The notes under the pieces are model-generated. The model was not told where the DNA came from. It made no database searches and was given only the letters and a program-made list of their open reading frames with translations. 64,000 nt of DNA from NCBI GenBank assembly GCA_019930625.1, contig CP082844.1, positions 4,526,001-4,590,000 of the forward strand, in the 5' to 3' direction. Positions 1 to 6,798 of the stretch are shown piece by piece; position 1 is the first letter of the stretch, and every line of letters begins with the position of its first letter. Both the position numbers and the translations under genes were made by a program. This DNA comes from Nocardia asteroides. Its GTDB lineage: Bacteria > Actinomycetota > Actinomycetes > Mycobacteriales > Mycobacteriaceae.

Positions 1-1110
1 GTTGCCGCGCAGTCTCTTTCGGCATGGGCACAGGACGCGGCCGTCGCCATCTCCGTAACCGCGGTGGCCGGAAGCGACGACGTCGCGATCCGGTGGGCCC
101 GCACCGAGCCCGCGCAGGGCGAACTGGCCGCCGCACGCTTTCACCGGGTGCTGGACCAGCAGTGGCGGCGCACGTCGTACTCGGCGCTGACCGCCTCCGC
201 CCACGGTCCGGTGGTGCCGGCGTCCGACAGCGAACCGGAGGACCCCCGGGGACCGGGCGACGAGCCCGCCGGCACCTCCCTGGTGGGCGCGGGGGAGCCG
301 GAGCTGACCGGCGCGGCCTCGCTGATGAACACGCTGCCCTACGGCGCTGAGTTCGGCACGCTGGTGCACGGCGTGCTGGAGCGGATAGACACCGGCTGCG
401 CGGATCTGGCAGCCGAGGTGCACGACCGGTGCCGCGAGGCGGTGGGCGAGCTCATGGCCGAGATGGACCCGGAACTGCTGGCCACCGCGTTGCTCGCGGT
501 GCTGCGTACCCCACTCGACGGCGCCTGCCTGGCCGACGTCGCCCCTCGGGACCGCCTCACCGAGCTCGAGTTCGAATTGCCGTTGGCGGGCGGGGACCGG
601 GTCGGCGCCACCACGGCGACGCTGCGGCGCATCGCCGATCTGCTGCGCGACCACCTTCCGGCCGACGACGACCTGAGCACGTACGCCGACCATTTGGCGG
701 CGCTGGAGGACATCCCGCTGCGCGGCTACCTCACCGGCAGCATCGACGCCGTGCTGCGCGTGTCCGACGGCGCGGCCCCGCGGTTCGTCGTCGTCGACTA
801 CAAGACCAACCGGTTGGGCGCCGGTGACCTCACCGTCGCGCATTACACCCGCGATCGCATGGCCGCCGAGATGCTGCGCTCCCACTATCCGCTGCAGGCC
901 CTGCTGTATTCGGTTGCCCTGCACCGCTACCTGCGCTGGCGGCTGCCCGGCTACGACCCCGCCCGGCACCTCGGCGGTGTTCGGTACCTGTTCGTGCGCG
1001 GCATGATCGGACCGCGGACACCCGACGGCTGCGGCGTCTTCGACTGGTACCCGCCTGCCGATCTGGTCGTCGCGCTGTCGGCGCTGCTGGCGGGGGAGGC
1101 GCCGCAGTGA
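1..1110 (+). CDS. recB: RecB subunit of exodeoxyribonuclease V, C-terminal part (5' end outside window)
   Basis: The reading frame is open from the first base, so about 369 C-terminal residues are present and the start lies upstream of the window. The segment holds the RecB-family nuclease core: a GSIDAVLR strand followed by FVVVDYKTNR, the Asp/Asp-Tyr-Lys motif that binds metal in RecB nucleases. It ends in the conserved YSVALHRYLRWR and FVRG(M) elements. In the RecBCD complex this domain cuts single-stranded DNA during double-strand-break processing. Its stop overlaps the recD start by four bases (GTGA), so the two are translationally coupled. The family call is secure; only the truncation by the window edge limits it. 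Confidence 0.93.
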   Translation, partial: VAAQSLSAWAQDAAVAISVTAVAGSDDVAIRWARTEPAQGELAAARFHRVLDQQWRRTSYSALTASAHGPVVPASDSEPEDPRGPGDEPAGTSLVGAGEPELTGAASLMNTLPYGAEFGTLVHGVLERIDTGCADLAAEVHDRCREAVGELMAEMDPELLATALLAVLRTPLDGACLADVAPRDRLTELEFELPLAGGDRVGATTATLRRIADLLRDHLPADDDLSTYADHLAALEDIPLRGYLTGSIDAVLRVSDGAAPRFVVVDYKTNRLGAGDLTVAHYTRDRMAAEMLRSHYPLQALLYSVALHRYLRWRLPGYDPARHLGGVRYLFVRGMIGPRTPDGCGVFDWYPPADLVVALSALLAGEAPQ

Positions 1111-3005
1111 CCTCGATCCAGGTGGCGCAGCGGGGGACCGGTCTGCTGCGCACGTTCAACGAGGCCGGTGTGCTGTCGGCGGCCGACGTGCACGTGGCGC
1201 TGCGGCTGGGCCGGCTGGGCCGGGAATCGTCGGAGCCGGTGCTGTTCGCCGCGGCGCTGGCCGTGCGAGCGGTGCGTTCCGGCTCGGTGTGCCTGGAACT
1301 GCACCGGATGCGGGAAATCGGTGTCGACGCCGACGAAACCTGGGACGCGGGCATCGATCCGGCGACGCTGCCGTGGCCGGACATCCCGGCGGTGGTCGCC
1401 GCGCTGCGGGCGAGCCCGCTGGTGCGCGGCGGACCGGCGGGGCCGTTGCGGCCGCTTCGCCTGGTCGAGTCCCGAGGACCGGACGATTCCGGCCCGCTGC
1501 TCTACCTCGACCGGTACTACCGGCAGGAGCAGACGATCCGGCGCGTGCTCACCGAGCGCTCCGCCCACCACCCGGTGGTCGACCCGCGCATCGTGCGGCG
1601 CGAACTGGACCGGCTGTTCGACGCGCCGGTCGGCACGGCGCCGGATCGCCAGCGGCTGGCCGCCGCGCTCGCCGCGACGCACTGGACCACGGTGGTCGCG
1701 GGCGGGCCGGGCACCGGCAAGACCCACACGATCGCGCGGATCATCGCCTTGCTGTCCGCGCATCGGGAGGCCGAGCCGAAGCTGCCCGCGCTGCGCATCG
1801 CGCTGGCCGCTCCCACCGGGAAGGCGGCCGCGCGATTGCAGGAAGCCGTGCGCGAACAAGCCGTTTCGCTCGGACTGCCCGAACTCACCGCCGCCACCCT
1901 GCACCGGTTGCTCGGCTGGCAGCGTGGTCGCAGCACCCGGTTCAAGCATCACGAGTTCAACCGGCTGCCCTATGACGTGATCGTGGTCGACGAGACCTCG
2001 ATGGTCTCCTTGACCATGATGAGCAGGCTGCTGGCCGCGCTGCGGCCGGACACCCGCCTGGTCCTGGTCGGCGACCCGGACCAGCTCGCCTCGGTCGACG
2101 CGGGCGCGGTGCTCGCCGACCTGGTCGCCGGACCGGTCGCCGCTACCCCGAACCCTGTCCTGGACGACATCCTCGGCCCGGAAACGACCGCCGATCACGC
2201 GGAGGCGCTGACCGCGCTGGAGCGCACGCGCTTGCGCGGCGGCATCGTGCGGCTGACCCGGGGCCGCAGATTCGGCGGCCGCATCGCCGACCTGGCCGTG
2301 GCGGTGCGGGCGGGGGACGCGGACACCGCGCTCGAACTGTTGCGCGCGGGCGGCGACGAATTGTCACTGAGCGCGCCCGAGGAGCTGACCGTGGTGCGCG
2401 CCGACGTGGTCGCAGCCGCGAGCGCGGTCACCGCCGCAGCGCTCGACGGCGACGCGGCGGGCGCGCTGACCGCCCTGGAATCGCATCGCCTGCTGTGCGC
2501 GCACCGGCAGGGGCCGTTCGGCGTCGAGCGCTGGGACAGAATGGCCGCGGAGTGGGCCGCCGCCGGAGGAGCGGGCCCCGACTCCTACCAGGCGCCGTGG
2601 TACCCCGGCCAACCGCTGCTGGTCACCGCGAACGATCACGAGGCGCGCATCTACAACGGCGACACCGGGGTCGTCGTGCGTATGCCCGACGGCTCGCTGC
2701 GCGCGGCGCTGCAACGCGGCAGCGAACCGTACCTGGTGCACCCCACGCAGTTTCCCGCGGTGGTCACCGTCTTCGCCATGACCATTCATCGCAGCCAGGG
2801 CAGTCAGTACGACACCGTTTCCGTCGTCTTGCCCGAGCCCGAATCGACCCTGCTGACCAGGGAATTGCTGTACACAGCGATCACCAGGGCACGCCGCCAC
2901 GTCCGGATCATCGGAACCGACGAGTCCATCCGCGCGGGTATCGCACGCCGGGTGCTGCGCGCCAGTGGCCTGTCGCGCCGGGAAGAGGAACCGGGAATCG
3001 GGTGA
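1107..3005 (+). CDS. recD: RecD subunit of exodeoxyribonuclease V (5'-3' helicase)
   Basis: The protein has 632 residues and starts at a GTG that overlaps the recB stop. Walker A is GGPGTGKT at residues 199-206. It is followed by a helicase motif Ia (APTGKAAARLQEA), a DEAD-like box (VVDETSMVS) and motif III (LVGDPDQLASVDAG). A C-terminal UvrD-like helicase domain carries MTIHRSQGSQYDTV and LLYTAITRAR. This order and length are standard for RecD. The product is a cytoplasmic ATP-driven 5'-3' helicase acting with RecB and RecC. recC is presumably upstream of the window. Confidence 0.95.
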   Translation: MTSIQVAQRGTGLLRTFNEAGVLSAADVHVALRLGRLGRESSEPVLFAAALAVRAVRSGSVCLELHRMREIGVDADETWDAGIDPATLPWPDIPAVVAALRASPLVRGGPAGPLRPLRLVESRGPDDSGPLLYLDRYYRQEQTIRRVLTERSAHHPVVDPRIVRRELDRLFDAPVGTAPDRQRLAAALAATHWTTVVAGGPGTGKTHTIARIIALLSAHREAEPKLPALRIALAAPTGKAAARLQEAVREQAVSLGLPELTAATLHRLLGWQRGRSTRFKHHEFNRLPYDVIVVDETSMVSLTMMSRLLAALRPDTRLVLVGDPDQLASVDAGAVLADLVAGPVAATPNPVLDDILGPETTADHAEALTALERTRLRGGIVRLTRGRRFGGRIADLAVAVRAGDADTALELLRAGGDELSLSAPEELTVVRADVVAAASAVTAAALDGDAAGALTALESHRLLCAHRQGPFGVERWDRMAAEWAAAGGAGPDSYQAPWYPGQPLLVTANDHEARIYNGDTGVVVRMPDGSLRAALQRGSEPYLVHPTQFPAVVTVFAMTIHRSQGSQYDTVSVVLPEPESTLLTRELLYTAITRARRHVRIIGTDESIRAGIARRVLRASGLSRREEEPGIG

Positions 3006-3045
3006 CCGAATCTCACGTTCGCGACGCCCGCGGCGTCTACCCGGT

Positions 3046-3525
3046 GTGAGCCTGCCCCCGTTCGAGGAAATAGTGGCCGAGTACGGCCCGATGGTGTTGC
3101 GCGTCTGCCGGGCGGTGCTCGGTCCGTCCGACGCGGCCGACGCCTGGTCGGAAACGTTTCTCTCGGCGCTGCGCGCGTTTCCCGGGCTCTGTCCGGACAC
3201 GAACATCGAGGCATGGCTGGTGACCATCGCGCATCGCCGCGCGATCGACGTCGGCCGGGCGCTAACGCGCGCACCCGTACCTGCCGAGACGCTGCCGGAA
3301 CGTCCCGCTCCCGCTCCCGGCCCCGCCGATTACGACCCCGACCTCTGGGCCGCCCTGCGGGCGCTGCCGACCAAGCAGCGCCAGGCGGTCGCCTACCACT
3401 ACCTGGCCGGGCTTCCCCACGCGGAGATCGCCACCTTGCTCGGCAATTCTCCCGACGCCGCCCGCCGCGCCGCCGCGGACGGCCTGAAGACCCTGCGCAA
3501 GCTCTACCCGAAGGATGAAGCATGA
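3046..3525 (+). CDS. Small ECF-type RNA polymerase sigma factor
   Basis: The GTG at 3046 begins SLPPFEEIVAEYGPMVLRVC, the usual N-terminus of sigma region 2. Upstream in-frame codons overlap recD and look unlike a sigma factor. The 159-residue product has region 2 (about residues 5-70, ending in NIEAWLVTIAHRRAIDVGR) and region 4 (about 105-155, ALRALPTKQRQAVAYHYLAGLPHAEIATLLG), the helix-turn-helix that reads the -35 box. No anti-sigma gene is adjacent. Its stop overlaps the ogt start (ATGA), so it is cotranscribed with an alkylation-repair gene. It may therefore direct a DNA-damage response; that role is inference from position. Confidence 0.85.
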   Translation: MSLPPFEEIVAEYGPMVLRVCRAVLGPSDAADAWSETFLSALRAFPGLCPDTNIEAWLVTIAHRRAIDVGRALTRAPVPAETLPERPAPAPGPADYDPDLWAALRALPTKQRQAVAYHYLAGLPHAEIATLLGNSPDAARRAAADGLKTLRKLYPKDEA

Positions 3526-4142
3526 TGGCCACCCTCGATCGCGGCGACCTGAACGGGTTGTCGCGCGCACTGAGCCCCGACGCCGACCTGCTGGCCACCC
3601 TGCACGCGCGACTGGCCGCCGAGGCCGAGTCCGCCGGACTGCTCGATGTCGCCTACCGGCTCCTCGACACCCCGGTGGGGTCACTGTTGCTGGCCGCGAC
3701 GCCCGCCGGGCTGGTCCGTGTCGCCTACCCCGCCGAGGACCACGAGGCGGTGCTCGCCACGCTGGCAGCCCGGATCAGCCCCCGAATCCTCGCCGCCCCC
3801 GCCCGGCTGGACTCGGCCGCGCGGGAGATCGAGGAGTACTTCACCGGCCGCCGGACGCATTTCGACCTGCCGCTGGACCTGCGGCTGGCCGCTGGCTTCC
3901 GCCGCCAGGTGATCGAGCATCTGCCCGCCATCGGCTACGGGCAGCGCGCCAGCTACGGCGCGGTGGCCGCCGCCGTCGGCAATCCGCGTGCCGTTCGCGC
4001 GGTCGGCTCTGCCTGCGCCCACAACCCGCTGCCGGTGGTGATTCCGTGCCATCGGGTGGTTCGCGGCGACGGGTCCATCGGACAGTACGTCGGCGGCGTC
4101 AGCGCGAAGCACACGTTGCTCGATCTGGAGGCGGCGGCATGA
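3522..4142 (+). CDS. ogt: Methylated-DNA--[protein]-cysteine S-methyltransferase
   Basis: The 206-residue protein has the Ogt/AGT fold. An N-terminal ribonuclease-like half (TPVGSLLLAATPAGLVRVAY) is followed by the C-terminal DNA-binding domain with GQRASYGAVAAAVGNPRAVRAVG and the active-site motif IPCHRV, with the alkyl-accepting Cys at residue 176. It removes O6-alkyl groups from guanine onto that cysteine and is inactivated in the process. About 45 extra N-terminal residues (RALSPDADLLATLHARLAAEA) are helical and unlike the minimal enzyme. It overlaps the sigma-factor gene upstream, and the decayed oxygenase remnant overlaps its stop downstream, so the ancestral unit was a three-gene operon. 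Confidence 0.93.
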   Translation: MMATLDRGDLNGLSRALSPDADLLATLHARLAAEAESAGLLDVAYRLLDTPVGSLLLAATPAGLVRVAYPAEDHEAVLATLAARISPRILAAPARLDSAAREIEEYFTGRRTHFDLPLDLRLAAGFRRQVIEHLPAIGYGQRASYGAVAAAVGNPRAVRAVGSACAHNPLPVVIPCHRVVRGDGSIGQYVGGVSAKHTLLDLEAAA

Positions 4143-4437
4143 GCGAACGAAGGACGACAGTCACCGGACGCAGCGTCGTGGGGACGCGGATCCCGCCGCG
4201 CGGACATCCGACCGAGCGCAAACAGGTGCTTCCCTGGCCGACCGTGTCGCCGCTCAGCCCTGGCGGGCGCTGCTCGAGAAAGTCGACGCCCACGGCTGCG
4301 CGGCGACGGGGCCGACCCGAGCCCGGCCGACGCCGTCGAGTCGAGGCTGGTCCCGCGCCCCGGTTCGCCATGGCGTCAGCCGCGTGCGCGGCGGGCTGCG
4401 GCACACGTTGGGCCTCGTGCTGCACGACGCGGAGTAA
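4139..4437 (+). pseudogene. Remnant of a 2-oxoglutarate/Fe(II) oxygenase gene, core deleted
   Basis: An ATG at 4139 overlaps the ogt stop, as a third operon gene should, but its frame runs into nonsense-like sequence. In the frame from 4234 to the TAA at 4435-4437 there are two pieces I recognise from actinobacterial 2OG-Fe(II) oxygenases of about 240 residues. The first is N-terminal (LADRVAAQPWRALLEKVDAH, then GCAATGP). It is joined directly to a C-terminal piece (SSRGWSRAPVRHGV, then LRHTLGLVLHDAE). Roughly 150 residues between them are missing, including the expected HxD...H iron ligands. No ATG, GTG or TTG opens this frame downstream of ogt, which implies a frameshift near the start as well. 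The product cannot be a working enzyme. Confidence 0.72.
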
Positions 4438-4952
4438 CCGCACGTTGCACTGTCGCCGACAGGCCGCGCAAGCGGATCGTGTACCGCCTCGGTGCCTCCT
4501 CTCGAAGGTGGTGTCGACATCGGGTGCGGGGTTCCCGCCATCGGATCGACCTCGCTGTCGACCGGCCGACTTCGTCGTCGGAGGCGGGGAGGGGCCGGGT
4601 GACCCCTCGCCACCCGAACCCCGTCCCTCGCGGCGACAAGCATGCATGGATAGGGGTGGCCTTCCGCATCGGTAACCGAAAGATAGCGGTACGAGTTCTA
4701 CCTATGCGGCGCGCACCGGCGCGGCGAACGCGAGGTTCGGACCGTCGGCGACGGGTTGCCTCGACCGGTCCATCGGCGCGTCCGAGTTCGGGTACTGTTC
4801 CTGCGCCGGGATCGCGCGAGGGCCGTGCGCACGGCCCTCCGTAGGCAGAAAAGCGACATGAGACCCAGGTTTACGTACAGGTACCGATGTGGCGGACCTA
4901 CCTACAACTCTTAGCCTTGCCGAGACGTAGCGCCGTTGAGAGAGACACACCG
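4438..4952. other. Intergenic stretch without a convincing gene
   Basis: All six frames over this 515-base gap give only Arg/Pro/Ala-rich or shadow-like translations with no family resemblance. The one clear element is the perfect palindrome at 4818-4839, listed separately. The last hundred bases before 4953 are visibly poorer in G+C than the preceding operon and probably hold the promoter of the next gene. I could not pick out a convincing -35/-10 pair. Confidence 0.5.
4818..4839. terminator. Perfect palindrome, likely hairpin terminator
   Basis: The left arm GAGGGCCGT and right arm ACGGCCCTC pair perfectly over 9 bp around a GCGC centre, which is itself palindromic, so all 22 bases form a perfect palindrome. 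There is no T-run, as is usual for hairpin terminators in high-G+C actinomycetes. It lies 380 bases after the oxygenase remnant and 113 bases before the next gene start, so an operator role cannot be excluded. Confidence 0.5.
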
Positions 4953-5726
4953 ATGGTCAGCATCATTCGAACCGCAGCTCGGCTCGGCAACCACTTCTCG
5001 CCTTTCACCCACACTTCTTCTCCCGGACGGACGGCCGAGGCGGCAGCGTTTCCACCGGCCGCATCAACCGTCTACCCTGAGCTCGCGCCGCAGATTCATC
5101 TGCCATTGGTCACGCGAATGCTGCTGTACGGCGATGGCGCCACCACGTTGCTTCTCCAGCAGATCGCCGGGTCGAATATCGTAGCCGACGTATTGCCCTC
5201 CCGTACCATCGAGGCCGGGGAGCTCCGGATTTTCCGCGAAGTTTTCCGTGATCCCGCCATCGGTACGCTCAGGGTACGGCACACCAGATTGCAAGATTCG
5301 GCAGGGAACGTGATCAGCGAAAATCTGATCACTTACCGGGAAGCGGACGAGCCGACGTTGATCCCCCCGGACGGTGTTCCATTCGGCATCCATATCCGTC
5401 GGCTCGGCGTATTCGAACGAAGACGCATTTTCGTCACCGGCGTGACGTGCCATCCATTCGGGCTCTTCCCCGCAGCTGCCGCGGCGCGCGTGTACGAAAT
5501 CGAGTTCTCGACGCACCAGAGTGTGCTCGTGCACGAAGTTTTCAATCCCGCGCTCGTCGACACTCGAAACCCGGATCACCGCAGGTCGACATCGGTAGTC
5601 TTCGCACGTGCGCTCCGCGCTTCGGGTGCGGGCACAGGGCTGCGCAGCATCGGGGTGAATGCTTCGGGTGCGCTCGGAGCGAAGTCCCGCAAATCGCTGC
5701 CAGAAAGGTCGAGTAGGACTCCGTGA
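4953..5726 (+). CDS. Chorismate-lyase-like (UbiC/DUF98 superfamily) protein
   Basis: The product has 257 residues from the ATG at 4953, which follows a GAGAGA stretch; an upstream in-frame ATG at 4887 would add 22 unconvincing residues. The central region resembles actinobacterial chorismate lyases: RMLLYGDGATTLLLQQ near the N-terminus, an RVRHTRLQDSAGN strand, VPFGIHIRRLGVFERRRIF and the closing ARVYEIEFSTHQSVLVHEVF. True lyases such as mycobacterial Rv2949c turn chorismate into 4-hydroxybenzoate and pyruvate. About 55 C-terminal residues after HEVFNPAL are outside the usual fold. Activity is not assured, since the match is by pattern only. Base composition is lower in G+C than its neighbours. 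A strong hairpin follows the stop. Confidence 0.5.
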   Translation: MVSIIRTAARLGNHFSPFTHTSSPGRTAEAAAFPPAASTVYPELAPQIHLPLVTRMLLYGDGATTLLLQQIAGSNIVADVLPSRTIEAGELRIFREVFRDPAIGTLRVRHTRLQDSAGNVISENLITYREADEPTLIPPDGVPFGIHIRRLGVFERRRIFVTGVTCHPFGLFPAAAAARVYEIEFSTHQSVLVHEVFNPALVDTRNPDHRRSTSVVFARALRASGAGTGLRSIGVNASGALGAKSRKSLPERSSRTP

Positions 5727-5747
5727 ACGCGGCACGGTGAAACGGAA

Positions 5748-5778
5748 TGCGCTTGCCGGTAGATCTTCGGCAAGCGCA
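5748..5778. terminator. Bidirectional hairpin terminator
   Basis: TGCGCTTGCCG (5748-5758) and CGGCAAGCGCA (5768-5778) form a perfect 11-bp stem with a 9-base loop. It lies 22 bases after the chorismate-lyase-like stop and 8 bases beyond the stop of the reverse-strand gene ending at 5786, so it can serve both convergent genes. Its position is independent support that both neighbouring reading frames are real. Confidence 0.75.
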
Positions 5779-5785
5779 CTCGAAA

Positions 5786-5980
5786 CTATTCCGGTCCCAT
5801 CTGTCCTGGCAGGTGACTTCCGCTCGGATCGAGCCAGCCGGCTACCGCTCTCCAATCATCCGCTGTCATGCGGAGTGTCACCTTTTCGGTCGAGCCGGTA
5901 CAGGTGATGTGCATGCGGCGACGTTGATCGGCACCCGACAACAGTAATCGTCCGCATCGTGAGCAATTGATCTCGATCAC
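5786..5980 (-). CDS. Small CxxC protein of unknown function
   Basis: A 64-residue reading frame starts at a GTG. It begins with a CSRCGRLLL zinc-ribbon-like knuckle, has one further Cys (ITCTGS) and continues into a regular amphipathic stretch (VTLRMTADDWRAVAGWLDP). With three cysteines a metal site would need another ligand or a dimer. I do not recognise the family. It lies 78 bases downstream of the DUF4254 gene on the same strand and is followed at once by a strong hairpin, consistent with the end of a two-gene unit. The ribosome-binding site is weak. Confidence 0.5.
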   Translation of the reverse strand: MIEINCSRCGRLLLSGADQRRRMHITCTGSTEKVTLRMTADDWRAVAGWLDPSGSHLPGQMGPE

Positions 5981-6058
5981 GCTTCAACCATTCATCGGTG
6001 AATTCACGTTTTTATCGGCACAATCGGCGACTGTTCTGTGCAGTACGGCGTCGCGACG

Positions 6059-6595
6059 TCATCCGAGCGCATGTCTGCGCACCGAACCCGCTGCCGAGGG
6101 AAATCTGAGACGCCGGTGCCGTACCTCGTCCACCATTCCCGCGTAACCTTGGCGCACCTCGCCCAAGTGGAACCACGCCCGGTGCCGTGCCTCGACATCC
6201 TTGGAATGCAGGACCATCCACCATGCCTCGGCATACGCCTCGGCGATGTGGCTCATCACCTCGCCGAGCGAGTGGGTGTGCATACGCGCGCCACTGGAAC
6301 ACCGCAGATTGCGGACGGCCCAGGCGTCCACCGCGACGACGACTCGATCGATTCCCGCGCGCACTTGCTCGCAGTCGAAGCCTTGTCGCCGTGCGGCCCC
6401 GACTTGCTGGAAGGGTATGAGCTCGGCATGGAGGTCGCCGAGCTCGCGTGCCCACGCAACGAGGGAGAACCGGCCGGTGAGGTGGCCGGAGATTGCGAGG
6501 AACAGCTGCTCGGGCTCCAACAGGGGCGCCGTCACGGTCGACGGCGACAGGCCGTCCGTCTGGTCGACCGTTGATATACATACGTTGGCATACAT
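6059..6595 (-). CDS. DUF4254 domain protein
   Basis: The 178-residue protein starts at an ATG preceded by GAGGAGGT at ideal spacing. From about residue 60 it has the DUF4254 pattern: an ARELGDLHAEL helix, VRAGIDRVVVAVDAWAV, then MHTHSLGEVMSHIAEAYAEA and HRAWFHLGEVRQGYAGMVDEV. This family is all-helical and common in Nocardia and Streptomyces, without an established biochemical role. It is divergent from the large LuxR-type regulator at 6799, with a roughly 200-base shared control region. Slightly low G+C sets the locus apart from the repair operon upstream. Confidence 0.72.
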   Translation of the reverse strand: MYANVCISTVDQTDGLSPSTVTAPLLEPEQLFLAISGHLTGRFSLVAWARELGDLHAELIPFQQVGAARRQGFDCEQVRAGIDRVVVAVDAWAVRNLRCSSGARMHTHSLGEVMSHIAEAYAEAWWMVLHSKDVEARHRAWFHLGEVRQGYAGMVDEVRHRRLRFPSAAGSVRRHALG

Positions 6596-6798
6596 CGCTC
6601 ACCTCCTCGGCCATCCAGCCTGGGGCTCTAAGGTGATGTCGCACATCGGTAGGCTTTAAGTGGGCTGCCCCCGACTACCTACGAACTCGGAGGCCGAGGC
6701 TTGTCACGGCCCGCCGGTGACCGGCACGGGTCACGGGGAGTTTGCCTGAATGATCGTGGACCGGCAGCGCCGATGTGTGAAGACTACGATTACGTCGC

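Noticed and set aside
4254..4675. Several 90-180-codon frames over the oxygenase remnant and downstream
   Set aside because: Translations are low in complexity and inconsistent with the recognisable oxygenase pieces, which define the real coding frame.
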